This document shows, one piece after another, positions 7,686 to 17,169 of a stretch of 64,000 bases of DNA (positions within the stretch are counted from its first letter, which is position 1; every line of letters starts with the position of its first letter). Position numbers and translations under genes: made by a program. This stretch comes from Microcystis wesenbergii NRERC-220. GTDB lineage: Bacteria > Cyanobacteriota > Cyanobacteriia > Cyanobacteriales > Microcystaceae. The notes beneath the pieces were generated by a model. That model had not been told where the DNA came from and did not search any database. It saw only the letters and a program-made list of their open reading frames with translations. Where the stretch lies: positions 2,121,501 through 2,185,500 of the forward strand of contig NZ_JAVSJA010000001.1 of NCBI RefSeq assembly GCF_032027425.1, in the 5' to 3' direction.

Positions 7686-8822
7686 TCAACGAGGGGGTTT
7701 TTGCAATTGTTGTTGTAGAGAAGTTTCCGCTTCGATCGCCAATCCGCTAAACTGTCGGATTAAGAGTGAAGGACTCTCCCTAGAATCGGCAGCGAGGAAA
7801 AATAACCAACGGCTGCCGGGGGTGAGTTGTTCGATGGAATTGAAGTTACTTGTCAACCAAATTACAGGTAAATTAGGCAGATTGGCGTTTTTTTGACTAG
7901 CTTTTGCGTCTATACTGGCTAAAGTCTCTAAAATGACCCTTTCCCCCTGAATTAAACCCGTTTCACCGGTCCAGAGTTTCACATTTAATTGCCGACGATG
8001 GGCATAAAAATAGAGGGAAGCAGCGGCAATAATCGCCCGTTCAAAACTGTCTTCTTGCCAATCACAGAGGGTATCGAGACAGATAATCACTTCCTGTCCT
8101 CCCGTTAACACTTCTAATTCCCGAATTTGCAATTCTCCCAAACGGGCGCTAGTTTTCCAGTGAATTAAACGGGTAGAATCCCCGTGGCGATATTGTCTCA
8201 GGTTACGGGTAAGTCCTTGACTAGCCCTTTGATAATAGCGATTATTTTCTAATTTTTGTTCCATCTCTTGACCGAGGGAATCGATCAGGGGACATTGTTG
8301 TAAGGGTAAAACTTGGGGATAAACTAAAGCTTTAGCCGCTGCTTGACTACAACGACGACACCAAAATAAACCGAGAGGGGCTGCTGTTCTTAATTGTACT
8401 TCTTGCCAGTGATAAATACCCCGTTTACTGGTGGGTAAATAATAGGTCCAACGATGGCAACTTTTGGGGGCAATCGCTTCTATTGGGGTTATTTTTGGCT
8501 GATCGAGAACTATAGGCAGCATATCTGTCACTTCTAACAGATTTATCGGCTGATTGCTAGTATTTTCTATCTCTAGGCTAATACTAAGATCGTCTCCCGC
8601 ACTTACGGGTACAATGGCAAGACGACGCACTTTCAGGGGAAGAAGGGAACGACGGGGTAAAATTATCGATAAAATTAAAACAGCGATCGTCGTGCCACAG
8701 ATAGCATACAACCATCCCGCCATGGTATTAGTCGCCGCTCCGAAAAAACAGAGGGTAATGCCAATGATTACCCCACCACCGTAAGCGGGTAAAATACCGC
8801 GATCTTCTAACCAAGTTTTCAT
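7686..8822 (-). CDS. DUF58 domain-containing protein
   Basis: This 378-residue protein has two N-terminal membrane helices (about residues 15-60), an Ig-like middle segment and the DUF58 signature GDSTRLIHWKTSARLGEL at about residues 220-240. It ends in a von Willebrand A-like region (EVIICLDTL). DUF58 proteins usually sit near MoxR ATPases and are thought to act as membrane-anchored chaperone partners. No MoxR gene is adjacent here. ATG at 8820-8822 follows GATTTTTTCC on the coding strand without a strong ribosome binding site. Confidence 0.85.
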   Translation of the reverse strand: MKTWLEDRGILPAYGGGVIIGITLCFFGAATNTMAGWLYAICGTTIAVLILSIILPRRSLLPLKVRRLAIVPVSAGDDLSISLEIENTSNQPINLLEVTDMLPIVLDQPKITPIEAIAPKSCHRWTYYLPTSKRGIYHWQEVQLRTAAPLGLFWCRRCSQAAAKALVYPQVLPLQQCPLIDSLGQEMEQKLENNRYYQRASQGLTRNLRQYRHGDSTRLIHWKTSARLGELQIRELEVLTGGQEVIICLDTLCDWQEDSFERAIIAAASLYFYAHRRQLNVKLWTGETGLIQGERVILETLASIDAKASQKNANLPNLPVIWLTSNFNSIEQLTPGSRWLFFLAADSRESPSLLIRQFSGLAIEAETSLQQQLQKPPR

Positions 8823-8840
8823 CAGGAAAAAATCTAGTTC

Positions 8841-9177
8841 TAGTCAGGGTTTAGTGGTTTTGTCGTCTTTGCTAGAAAGCTAAAAATCAGTCCCACACTT
8901 CTATAATTCCCCCAAAAACCCTGAGAAACTATCAAGGATATCGGACTGATCAGCTAAGGAAGTTCTCTTCCTTGCCACTCTTGCCATTTTTCTTAACAAA
9001 ACTTAACAATTGATGGCAAAATTTTGCTTGCTTTTGTCTGGAGATTTTGGGATAATATTTTTAAAAGAGTTTATTTATAATCGTAATCTAAGCATTCAAT
9101 GGTAAACACGACCATCCCATTATATGACAATCATAACCCAAGCCGCCGTCAAAGTCAAGCCCTCACTCCTAATTATT
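8841..9177 (+). repeat. Dispersed ~0.3 kb repeat, copy 1
   Basis: This is the first and longest of three related blocks (others at 9379-9690 and 10066-10345). Shared landmarks in order are TTTTGTCGTCTTTGCTAGAA, CTATAATTCCCCCAAAA, TTTTTCTTAACAAAA, TTGATGGCAAAATTT, TTTTGGGATAATATTTTTAA and CCCATTATATGACAATCATA. From 9100 an ATG opens a 33-codon frame beginning MVNTTIPLYDNHN and ending by running into the MITE at 9178. The block looks like a promoter plus 5' coding segment of a lost gene. Confidence 0.8.
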
Positions 9178-9374
9178 TAGGGCTGGCTGAACAAATCTAA
9201 AAACCTTGTTGGATAAGACTTTTAGACTTTTTTGAAATCCAAAAGTGCCTGGCATGGGAGTGATCAGGGGGAAACTTCAGGTACTTTTTCCCTGAAAATT
9301 GAGTAATTGACCAGATGAGATCGGTAAAACCCTACACCCCAGATCCCACGACAAACTTTTTGCCGCAAACCCTA
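9178..9374. mobile_element. MITE with TAGGG ends
   Basis: A ~197-bp non-coding block lies between repeat copies 1 and 2. It starts TAGGGCTGGCTGAACAAA and its other end, read on the minus strand, is TAGGGTTTGCGGCAAAAAG, forming imperfect inverted ends. No transposase frame is present. It interrupts the small open frame of repeat copy 1. Confidence 0.5.
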
Positions 9375-9378
9375 GATT

Positions 9379-9690
9379 TAGTCAGGGTTTATTGGTTTTG
9401 TCGTCTTTGCTAGAAGGCTAAAATTCAGGCCCACATCTCTATAATTCCCCCAAAAGACCTCTAATCAGCGAAGGGAGTCCTATCCCTTGCCACTCTTAGG
9501 ATTTTTCTTAACAAAATTTAACAATTGATGGCAAAATTTGGCTGGCTTTTGTGGGCAGATTTTGGGATAATATTTTTAAAAGAGTTTATTCATAATGGTA
9601 ATCTAAGCACTTGCAATTAAACACAAACATCCCATTATGAGACAATCATAACCCAAGCCGCCGGCAAAGTCAAGCCCTCACTCCTATTAT
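9379..9690 (+). repeat. Dispersed ~0.3 kb repeat, copy 2
   Basis: This is collinear with copy 1 over almost its whole length, with a short deletion in the CCCTGAGAAACTATC region. The open frame seen in copies 1 and 3 is broken here by a 1-bp change in CCCATTATGAGACAATC. It is closer to copy 3 than to copy 1 in the first half (both carry CAGCGAAGGGAGTCCTAT). Confidence 0.8.
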
Positions 9691-9698
9691 TATTAGAT

Positions 9699-10036
9699 TT
9701 CTTGCATAATTAATTTTTGAGAGTTCAAACTCACCGTTCGCTCATTTCTCGAACCGAAAATTTGATAAATTGTCTCAAATGCAGTCTAGCAAACGCATTG
9801 AGCGTTCTACTCGAATATTTATTAGTACAAAAAGACCATTTGGAAGTTAACGAATTGATCAGGGTTTGAGCGAGTCAATTGGCGATCGCATTCGGCACTT
9901 TTCTGCTTACCTTATTCGCTAAAAAGCATACAGGATAAAGGTTAAAGCAATTTTAAAACCCTTCCCTTAAAAGAGTAAGCGAACAATGAGTCGAAGGCTC
10001 TGCCTTAAAGTAGTATTCAGGTAGAACCTCAACAAA
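9699..10036. mobile_element. Decayed IS fragment with a CTTGCATAATTAATTTT end
   Basis: The first ~35 bp (TTTCTTGCATAATTAATTTTTGAG and following) match the left end of the remnant at 1662. The matching right end is not seen. The interior has no intact frame. The segment ends in degenerate AGGTAGAACCT units leading into the palindrome at 10037. It separates repeat copies 2 and 3. Confidence 0.4.
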
Positions 10037-10063
10037 GCGTTCCCAGGTAGAACCTGGGAACGC
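10037..10063. repeat. Perfect 11-bp palindrome
   Basis: GCGTTCCCAGG (10037-10047) and CCTGGGAACGC (10053-10063) flank the loop TAGAA. A diverged half-copy, CAGGTAGAACCTC, lies just upstream. No T-tract follows, so it is more like a dispersed palindromic repeat than a terminator. Confidence 0.8.
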
Positions 10064-10065
10064 GC

Positions 10066-10345
10066 TAAAATTCAGGCCCACATCTCTATAATTCCCCCAA
10101 AAGACCTCTGATCAGCGAAGGGAGTCCTATACCTTGCCACTATTGGGATTTTTCTTAACAAAATTTAACAATTGATGGCAAAATTTGGCTGGCTTTTGTG
10201 GGCAGATTTTGGGATAATATTTTTAAAAGAGTTTATTTATAATGGTAATCTAAGCATTCAGTGTTAAACACGAACATCCCATTATATGACAATCATAACC
10301 CAAGCCGCCGTCAAAGTCAAGCGCTCACTCCTAATTATTTGTCGC
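10066..10345 (+). repeat. Dispersed ~0.3 kb repeat, copy 3
   Basis: This copy lacks the first ~50 bp of copy 1 but keeps all later landmarks. Its small frame (GTG at about 10261, VLNTNIPLYDNHNPSRRQSQ) stays open past the repeat end and overlaps the 3' end of aar on the other strand, so it is unlikely to be a functional gene in its present form. Confidence 0.8.
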
Positions 10346-10390
10346 CTGAAACTTCTAATTCCCTGGTCGGTGGGGGGTTGGGGATATTAG

Positions 10391-11410
10391 TTAAAATAAC
10401 AAAGGTTGAAAACCGTGTTTGCGGGAAGCTGCGCCGATTTGTTCCATTTTAGGGACGGTAATTTGATTGCGTCCCCAAGAAAAATTAGTTTGCCAACCCT
10501 CCAACTCTAATAAAATCGCCTCGGCAAAACAGGCAAACATTTGACGAGAGGGAATATCCATATTAACGATTTTCATAATTTTCCAGTCAATATCGAGGGA
10601 ATGCTCGACAATGCCGCCCTTAATCACCGAAATATCGGGGGCATTTAACACCGTGCCTAAATTTTTCGGATAACCACCATCAATAATAATACAGGGGCGC
10701 TTGAGTTTATCCACATCAATTTCCACCCCTTTAGGCATACTAGCCACCCAAACAATGATATCAGCTAGGGGTAAAGCCTCCTCTAGGGGAAGAATTTTAC
10801 CGCGTCCTAACTCCTCTTGGAGAGATTGTAAACGCTCTTGATTGCGTGCCACATAGATTAGTTTTTTTGTATCGGTTTTTTCATTTAACCAACGACAAAC
10901 GGCGCTGCCGATATCTCCGGTTGCCCCGCAAACCACGACGGTAGATTGAGCTAAATCGATGCCCATTTTTTCAGCGAGGGTTTCCACCTGAGTGCAGATG
11001 ACGTAAGCGGTGTGGGTGTTACCTGTGGTAAAACGGCCAAAATCTAGCTCGATATTCCGCACCTGTCGATTATCTTTGAGATTAAATTCCTCGAAAATAA
11101 TTGAAGAAAAACCACCGAGTGCGGTGATATTGATATCACTTTTTTGAGCGAGTGCCATGGCATTTAGCACCTTACGAATAGCAGACTTTACCCAACGATT
11201 CGACAACATCTCCGGTAAAAAACAGGATTCGATATATTTCCCTCTGATGGTTTGCCCCGTGATGCTGGTGACATGAAAATCATCGACAATTTGCGGGGGG
11301 GCAGCACACCAAAAATCTAATCCCTGGTTAGCATATTCAGGATAACCTAGATCGTCGGCGACCGATTGGGCGTGTTCTAAACTGGTAAGATGACCTATAA
11401 GACCAAACAT
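10391..11410 (-). CDS. aar: Long-chain acyl-ACP reductase (aldehyde-forming)
   Basis: This enzyme reduces fatty acyl-ACP to fatty aldehyde with NADPH, the first step of cyanobacterial alkane synthesis. The family N-terminus [14 protein letters not shown] fixes the start at ATG 11410; an upstream alternative at 11440 would add ten non-conserved residues. Visible motifs are ESCFLPEML near residue 60, the dinucleotide-binding [18 protein letters not shown] at about 155-172, and MFACFAEA near 285 with the thioester-forming Cys. The 339-residue length is normal. It lies 147 bp downstream of ado on the same strand, the standard cyanobacterial gene order. Confidence 0.96.
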   Translation of the reverse strand: MFGLIGHLTSLEHAQSVADDLGYPEYANQGLDFWCAAPPQIVDDFHVTSITGQTIRGKYIESCFLPEMLSNRWVKSAIRKVLNAMALAQKSDINITALGGFSSIIFEEFNLKDNRQVRNIELDFGRFTTGNTHTAYVICTQVETLAEKMGIDLAQSTVVVCGATGDIGSAVCRWLNEKTDTKKLIYVARNQERLQSLQEELGRGKILPLEEALPLADIIVWVASMPKGVEIDVDKLKRPCIIIDGGYPKNLGTVLNAPDISVIKGGIVEHSLDIDWKIMKIVNMDIPSRQMFACFAEAILLELEGWQTNFSWGRNQITVPKMEQIGAASRKHGFQPLLF

Positions 11411-11557
11411 TGATTGTTCTTTCGTTAGACTAGATGGCACTAGATAAAAATGAGGATATTGCTAAGAAATCGTTAAGACTCTTAAATATATTACACAAAA
11501 GCGCCGCTCTGTGTTGAGCGGCAGCAGGGAAAAAAAGGAAATCTAGAGACTCAAGCT

Positions 11558-12253
11558 TTAGACAGCAGTTAATCCGTAGGCAGACATCCGCATAATATCA
11601 CGGGTGCTGAAACCAATATTGCTTAAAGCTTCCCCGTAGCTAATCATAAAGTCTTCCACGAGGGCCTCTTTTTCCATACCGAGGACGCGAGCATCATCCT
11701 CGACTTGATTGAGCATTCTCCAGACAATGGGAAGATTAGCGCGATTTGCCGCTTCTAATTCCTCTTTAGCGGTTTCAAAGTTCGCTTTTAGCCATTCTTC
11801 GCCAAAATTGAGATGTAAATATTCGTCTTTAACTACGCCTTCGGTAATTTTACGCGCAAAAGGATCGGCAACAGGAATATAAATATTATAGGCAGCGATC
11901 GCAAAAGCTTCGATAATCAAAGATTGGATCAATAAACAGGTGACGATTTTACCTTCTGCGTAGGCAATTTGGAAGTTATCGTGCAGAGAGGAAAAGAATT
12001 CTTGAGCATACTCCATATCAGGAGTGATTTGCAAATTTTGGCCGCAAGCTTGAAAACCCTTCATGTGACGGTTTTCCATTTTTGCCAGACGGTGTAACTC
12101 TTCTTTGTTATCGGCAAGGATGTCTGCTAATTGAATATAATTGCTATTGGCCTCGTATTCGCCTTCAATAACGATGGCATTAATGCGACTATAGGCTGAT
12201 TTATAGGTTTCGCTAGTGAAATCAAGCTCTAATGGTACAGCAAGCTCTGGCAT
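11558..12253 (-). CDS. ado: Aldehyde deformylating oxygenase
   Basis: This ferritin-like di-iron enzyme converts fatty aldehydes from Aar into alkanes plus formate. The 231 residues match the family. Iron ligands are visible: Glu in [11 protein letters not shown] (about residue 32), the ExxH of MENRHMKGF (about 60-63), Glu near 115, and the ExxH of [10 protein letters not shown] (about 144-147). The start is ATG 12253. It is probably the first gene of the ado-aar pair, with its promoter in the 12254-12360 interval. Confidence 0.97.
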   Translation of the reverse strand: MPELAVPLELDFTSETYKSAYSRINAIVIEGEYEANSNYIQLADILADNKEELHRLAKMENRHMKGFQACGQNLQITPDMEYAQEFFSSLHDNFQIAYAEGKIVTCLLIQSLIIEAFAIAAYNIYIPVADPFARKITEGVVKDEYLHLNFGEEWLKANFETAKEELEAANRANLPIVWRMLNQVEDDARVLGMEKEALVEDFMISYGEALSNIGFSTRDIMRMSAYGLTAV

Positions 12254-12672
12254 AAACTCGATTGACTCCTATTTCTGACGAGATTTTTCCGACGTTCTTT
12301 CCAGTCTAGGGTAAGCTTTCTAGATGGAGTTATCTTTTTACGAGTCTAGCTCGATCGGTCTTTTTTGTATAGGTTGCCCTGAGAGGCTTACTTCCCAAGT
12401 AAGCTAGGCAATTTTGATAGCCTTCACCCCACAACCCTGACAGCTGTGCATTAGACATCTATTCAATCACATTTAACAGCGTGCCTCAAATCGTCTTCGA
12501 CCTCTTCACCACAGTTTCAACCCTCAAGCGCCAACTAAACCCATCTAAATCCACCGAACAAGAAACCACCAAAGTCGGCTATATTACTGAACTTCCCCGT
12601 TGACAAAAAGCGACAACTTTTGCCGGAGGAGGGATTAAGAGAATTTCTGCTGCCCCGTTACTGAGTACAAAT
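12254..12672. other. Intergenic region upstream of ado
   Basis: This ~420-bp spacer probably carries the ado promoter near its left end. A 40-codon plus-strand frame (GTG 12481 to TGA 12603, beginning VPQIVFDLFTTVSTLKRQLN) looks protein-like but short. It may be a small gene or the tail of a lost one; I do not recognise it. The rest shows nothing clear before the IS5-type end at 12673. Confidence 0.4.
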
Positions 12673-12760
12673 TAGACCTCTTGCATAATTTTTTTATGGT
12701 ATAATGGAGGGTTTTGCTTTTTTCTCAATTCTTAGATTGAAGTGGAAAAAAGAATAAAAT

Positions 12761-13646
12761 GTGATCTTAGGTCAGGAAATCATCTATAATTTTGCTATGT
12801 TTATTAGCAAAATTATGGATTATCAAAACTTATCAGATGAACAATTCAAACGCCGTTTCGGTGTGTATAAACAAACATATAGAAAGATGGTAGAATCAGT
12901 AAAAAGTGTTGAAGCCGACTCTAATTCACCATCTAAAAGGGGACCGAAACCTAAACTATCTATAGAAGAACAAGTTTTAGTAACGTTAGAATATTGGCGA
13001 GAATATAGAACATATTTTCACATTGGTACAAGCTGGGAACTATCAGAATCAACTATAGGTCGGATTGTAAATAAGACGGAAAAAATGCTTTTACAATCGG
13101 GAAACTTCCGTTTAAAAGGAAAAAAAGCTTTACTCAATCAAGCAGAGATACCGGTCATAACGGTAATGGATGTAACGGAAACTCCCATTGAACGCCCCCA
13201 AAAGAAACAGAAAGATTTTTTGGGGGGTAAAAGAGGTTATCATACTTTAAAATCCCAATTAGTAGCTGATCAAAATACAGAGGAAATTATCTGTGTCTTT
13301 TGTGGGAAAGGTAGAGGTCATGATTTTAGTTTATTTAAAAAAAGTCGAGTTCGTTTTCATCCTTTAACTACCAGCATAGAAGACAGTGGTTATCAGGGAA
13401 TAGATGCATACCATAGTAATAGTTATACACCGAAAAAGAAATCGAAAAATAGAAAATTAACAGAGTTAGAAAAAGAGTATAACAAGGCTTTAGCCAAAGA
13501 AAGGATTATCATTGAACCTATAAATAGGAAACTCAAAATCTTTAAAATCTTATCCTGTAAATATCGGAATCGTCGTCGAAGATATAGTTTAAGAGTTAAC
13601 TTGTTGGCGGCTATTTATAACTGTGAGTTAGGGATAGGTATAGCAG
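12761..13646 (+). pseudogene. IS5-type DDE transposase, 3' end displaced by an IS
   Basis: The protein has an N-terminal helix-turn-helix (about 40-90; SIEEQVLVTLEYWREYRTY) and a DDE_Tnp_4-type catalytic core: Asp in VMDVTETPIERP, Asp in IEDSGYQG, Glu in RIIIEPINRKLK, then YRNRRRRYSLRVNLLAAIYN. The frame runs into the inserted IS4-type element and ends there with foreign residues (stop at 13705). Removing the insert and one copy of the 9-bp target duplication restores GIGIAAS followed by TAA at about 14834-14836, so the original gene lost only its last residue to the disruption. The GTG at 12761 or the ATG at 12815 could be the start; family members usually begin at the MDYQNLSDEQ position. 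Confidence 0.85.
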
Positions 13647-14821
13647 CAGAAGTGTTGAACGTTGAGAAAAGTCAGAAAAAAAATGCTATTATAGATAGAA
13701 TCTAGACAACTTATTCCCCTCACAATAGGGAGTTTGCCCTGATGACGAATTTTTCAAAACTCATAAAAGAGCTTCTCAAACCACTGCCTAAAAATGACTA
13801 CCCCGCTTTAGATACTTTTACATTTTTGTCCTGTTGGATTGGTTTTGCTTTAGATAAAAGCATCGTCAGTATGAGGGACTTATGCAGTAGAATGGTACTT
13901 CAAGGAATTAATGTAAATTTATCCACATTTTCTAAGGCAAGCAAAATTAGAGAAACAAGTCCATTTGAGAAAGTCATTGTCGAATTAAATAAGCGTTTAG
14001 TTGCCAAAAAAGGAATAGAGAATGCGCGAGCTTTATTTCCTATTGACTCAACAATAATTAGCTTAACCAGTAAATTACTATGGTCCCAGGGATGGCATCA
14101 AGTAAAACTATTCTCTGGTCTTAATAGTATCACAACAGAGGTGGTCGGAATACTCATCCATTTTGGTCAAGGTCATGACTCAAAAGAAGGAGGAAAAACG
14201 ATAGAAGCAATTCCTGTAAATGGAGTTGGAGCAATGGATAGAGGATTTGCGTCTAATCAAAGAATCACCGAATTATTAGAGAGTAGTGACAAGCATTTTG
14301 TCTTGAGAGTGAAAAATAATATTAGCCTAGAGATGCTCGAAAATGGCAAGTGTAAACTCGGAAAAGATAAAAGACAAATAGAAGTAAGAGTAGTCGCTTT
14401 TTGCGACCTAGAAAGTCAAACAGAATTTCGGCTGGCGACAGATTTACCTCTAGAAGGAGAAGGAGCAGTTAGTAATGAAGAAGTTGCCGAAATTTACATC
14501 CAAAGATGGCAAATAGAACTGCTGTGGAAATTTTTAAAAATGCATCTAAAGTTGGATAATCTAATCACTAAAAACGAGAACGGAATCCGCCTACAGATCT
14601 ATAGTTGCATTATCGCTTATCTGATTCTACAGCTAATAGATATTGAAGAAGGATTTGGGAAAAGCTTATTAGACAAACTGCGCTATTTACAGAGTTTCAT
14701 GTGTCAACATATTAGCTATGTACACTGGTTCCGGAGGATTGTCTATTCAATTTAAAATTTGATGTTATAGGGGTATTATGCTTGTCAATGTAAAGTTTTA
14801 TTACAGGATTCAACGTTTCTG
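13647..14821 (+). mobile_element. IS4-type insertion sequence, copy 1 (1175 bp)
   Basis: The ends CAGAAGTGTTGAACG and, inverted, CAGAAACGTTGAATC share CAGAA..GTTGAA. They are flanked by a perfect 9-bp target duplication GTATAGCAG (13638-13646 and 14822-14830). A second copy of identical length lies inverted at 24516-25690. Confidence 0.93.
13742..14755 (+). CDS. IS4-family transposase
   Basis: This intact 337-residue DDE transposase has Asp in LFPIDSTII (about 101), Asp in GAMDRGFAS (about 163) and the IS4 Y(2)R(3)E(6)K signature in YIQRWQIELLWKFLK (about 252-266). It catalyses cut-and-paste transposition of its own element. It is essentially identical to the copy at 24582-25595; the only difference I noticed is Gln versus His in RL(Q/H)IYSC. 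Confidence 0.93.
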   Translation: MTNFSKLIKELLKPLPKNDYPALDTFTFLSCWIGFALDKSIVSMRDLCSRMVLQGINVNLSTFSKASKIRETSPFEKVIVELNKRLVAKKGIENARALFPIDSTIISLTSKLLWSQGWHQVKLFSGLNSITTEVVGILIHFGQGHDSKEGGKTIEAIPVNGVGAMDRGFASNQRITELLESSDKHFVLRVKNNISLEMLENGKCKLGKDKRQIEVRVVAFCDLESQTEFRLATDLPLEGEGAVSNEEVAEIYIQRWQIELLWKFLKMHLKLDNLITKNENGIRLQIYSCIIAYLILQLIDIEEGFGKSLLDKLRYLQSFMCQHISYVHWFRRIVYSI

Positions 14822-14830
14822 GTATAGCAG

Positions 14831-15281
14831 CTTCTTAAAAGTTGCCTAAAGATTAATCAAGTCAAGGAGAATTTATTCTCAATTTTTATAATTGAGATAG
14901 TTTGTGCCGCTTAAATAAAGAGGTTTTGATAACCAAATTAAAGCAGCTCTAAAGAGTTTTGAGTTAAAAGTTAAACTTCAAGTTTTCATTCAGGACAAAT
15001 GTACTGATTAACTAATTTTTTGGGGAAAATTAGTTAACCCATCATTATAACATATAATTAATTTGCAAGAGTTCTATTAAAGAAACCCCTAATAAATCTA
15101 ACACCTTTTGTTGCAGAGAATTCGGTCGAGTTATCTTGAAAAACGTACACTCTACTCTGTTCAAACAAATCGTCCCCAAGTCCTCCAATTCACTACCCCT
15201 AATCTCTCTTTTTTGCCAAAGATAATTTCCCTGACATAGCTTTATTTTCTCTCGGTTTAATTTTTGGTGACTTCTATCAGA
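14831..15281. other. IS5-type tail and lysR downstream spacer
   Basis: The first ~245 bp are the remaining 3' part of the IS5-type element. After its right end at 15076, about 200 bp precede the lysR stop codon. They contain AT-rich sequence in which I see no gene or terminator. Confidence 0.5.
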
Positions 15282-16202
15282 TTACAACATCTGCTCGAAA
15301 ACTTGACAGACGCGGGGTTGAAAGCGCTGACGGTGTTTTATTTTTAAAAAAGGGCGCGTAAATTCGAGATAGCGAGGGGATAAACCGGAAGTATCGATGA
15401 CTCGAATCGATCGCAATGTGCCTAATTCTAATTCCTTTTGAACCATCAATTCGGAAATCCCGGCAGCTGCCGAACTATTCTCGATGATTGCCTTCACCAT
15501 TTCTCCCGTATTTAACAGCAAAGTCACCTTTAATGTCCGTAAATCGATGCCCCAATTCCGTAGCGCTTCCTCGAATCTTTGTTGAGTTCCCGATCCCGAT
15601 TCTCGCATTACCCAAGGGGTTTCCACTAATTCCGGCAATTCGATCGCTTCTCTTTTATACCAGGGATGAGAACGTCCGACAATAATTAATAAGCGATCGC
15701 TGCCGACGCTCTCCTGTTCTAAACAATGTGTTAAATCACTCTTGACTTCTCCCTCGATTAATGCTAGGTCAAAACGTCCGTTAGCCGTACCCAGACAGAT
15801 TTCTTCCGTATTAGCTAGGGTGCAATTGATCTTAATTGCTGGATAGCGCTCCTGAAAATCGCTAATTTTTGCCGGCAGCCAATAGTTACCAATAGTCAAA
15901 CTCGACCCTAATTGTAGTTCTCCCCGTTGCAAGTCGTTGAATTCCGCCAATCCCCTTTCTGTCAAAGTTACCTGGGTGAGAATGCGTTGCGCTTCTAATT
16001 GCAGTAAACGTCCTGTTTCCGTGATCTCGATGTGACGACCGACGCGGTGGAATAATTTCACCCCGTATTCATTTTCTAGGGAGGCAATGGCGGCACTGAC
16101 GGCCGGTTGGGTGATATATAAAGCTTCTGCTGCTTTGGTGAAGTGGAGATGTTCGGCAGTCGCGAGAAAGATTTCCAGTTGATCTAGGGTCATTCTGGCC
16201 AT
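15282..16202 (-). CDS. LysR family transcriptional regulator
   Basis: This 306-residue regulator has an N-terminal winged helix-turn-helix, MTLDQLEIFLATAEHLHFTK followed by AAEALYITQPAVSAAIASLE (residues 4-45). A linker helix and the two-lobed co-inducer domain (about 90-300) follow. The divergent neighbour is a CadD-type transporter, and a TauE/SafE permease and cysA lie further along, so control of sulfur or metal transport is plausible. The effector is unknown. ATG 16202 is used; the Met three codons later is equally possible. The 146-bp divergent spacer should hold its operator. Confidence 0.9.
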   Translation of the reverse strand: MARMTLDQLEIFLATAEHLHFTKAAEALYITQPAVSAAIASLENEYGVKLFHRVGRHIEITETGRLLQLEAQRILTQVTLTERGLAEFNDLQRGELQLGSSLTIGNYWLPAKISDFQERYPAIKINCTLANTEEICLGTANGRFDLALIEGEVKSDLTHCLEQESVGSDRLLIIVGRSHPWYKREAIELPELVETPWVMRESGSGTQQRFEEALRNWGIDLRTLKVTLLLNTGEMVKAIIENSSAAAGISELMVQKELELGTLRSIRVIDTSGLSPRYLEFTRPFLKIKHRQRFQPRVCQVFEQML

Positions 16203-16348
16203 GGCAAGGGGTTTTTTGTCTCTATTGGTCTTTCCATCATTTTAATTTATTAAATCAACAAGAAAGAATATTTGATTTTATTAATGGCTCTTTCTAGAGT
16301 GGAGGTAGGGCGATCGAGACCAGAAGAGCCGATTAAGAAAAAAATCCT

Positions 16349-17032
16349 ATGACTACCATGATTACTGCCATATCCACAGCAATAGCGGCGTTTATTGCCA
16401 CTAATCTCGATGACATCCTGATTTTGACGATTCTTTTCGCCCAAGTCAATAAACTTTTTCGCCGTCGTCATATCGTTATCGGTCAGTATTTAGGCTTTAT
16501 ACTGCTGATTTTGGCGAGTTTAACCGGCTTTTTCGGGAGTTTCTTGATTCCGGCTCAGTGGATTCGTTTTCTCGGTCTGTTACCCGTGATTTTCGGGATT
16601 AGGAGTCTCTGGCAGCGAGAAGAAACCGAGACGGATAATAATGTGGAGATGGCTGTAGAATCAGCACCGTCTTCTCCTTTGGCGGCCTGGTTTTCCCCTC
16701 AAACCGGCGCTGTGGCGGCAATTACCATCGCCAATGGCAGTGATAATATCGGCATTTATCTGCCGCTGTTTGCTAGTAATACCTGGCCAAATTTAGTCAC
16801 TATCGTCAGCGTTTTTCTGATCTTGGTGGGTGTTTGGTGTTTTACTGCTCATCAGTTGACTAAATTACCGGCGATCGCTAATTTAATTACCAGTCACGGC
16901 AGCCACTTTGTCCCCTGTGTGCTGATCGGTTTGGGTGTGTTTATGATCAAGGAAAGTCTTCTCCTGGCTTTCTTGGCCTTATCCTTAAGCTATGGATGGG
17001 CGCTTCTCCAGCAGCAAGCAGAATCTATTTAA
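16349..17032 (+). CDS. CadD-type cadmium resistance transporter
   Basis: This 227-residue membrane protein has six or so helices. It carries the family signature ATNLDDILILTILFAQV (about 19-35) and, in the second half, a related ITIANGSDNIGIYLPLF (about 122-138). The two halves look like an internal duplication, typical of the CadD/LysE-like superfamily. Members confer cadmium efflux or move other cations. The gene is divergent from the LysR gene, which may control it. Confidence 0.85.
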   Translation: MTTMITAISTAIAAFIATNLDDILILTILFAQVNKLFRRRHIVIGQYLGFILLILASLTGFFGSFLIPAQWIRFLGLLPVIFGIRSLWQREETETDNNVEMAVESAPSSPLAAWFSPQTGAVAAITIANGSDNIGIYLPLFASNTWPNLVTIVSVFLILVGVWCFTAHQLTKLPAIANLITSHGSHFVPCVLIGLGVFMIKESLLLAFLALSLSYGWALLQQQAESI

Positions 17033-17169
17033 TTTTTAATTCAATACAAATACATCTAAAAAGAGATTTTAGATTTTTTCAATACCATCTATAACTCAAG
17101 TGCCATAGAATAACATCATCTTATCTTTTCAAGCGGTCAACTTGAAACCGCCCCCTAGCCATCTCGATC

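Larger units (their letters stand above)
12673..15076 (+). mobile_element. IS5-type insertion sequence, disrupted by an IS4-type element
   Basis: The left end (12673) reads TAGACCTCTTGCATAATTTT. The right end, read on the minus strand from 15076, is TAGAACTCTTGCAAATTAAT. The homology continues for ~38 bp into both ends. The element without its insert would be about 1.2 kb. Its transposase is split by the element at 13647-14821. Confidence 0.8.

Noticed and set aside
8841-10345. CRISPR-like array of three repeats
   Set aside because: Units are ~300 bp with unrelated mobile DNA between them, far from CRISPR repeat/spacer dimensions.
10261-10452. 63-residue plus-strand ORF after repeat copy 3
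   Set aside because: Beyond the repeat it reads antisense through the conserved C-terminus of aar; the second half has no coding character of its own.
12481-12603. Forty-codon frame as a firm gene call
   Set aside because: It is too short, has no recognised family and only a weak start; kept as a note in the intergenic entry instead.
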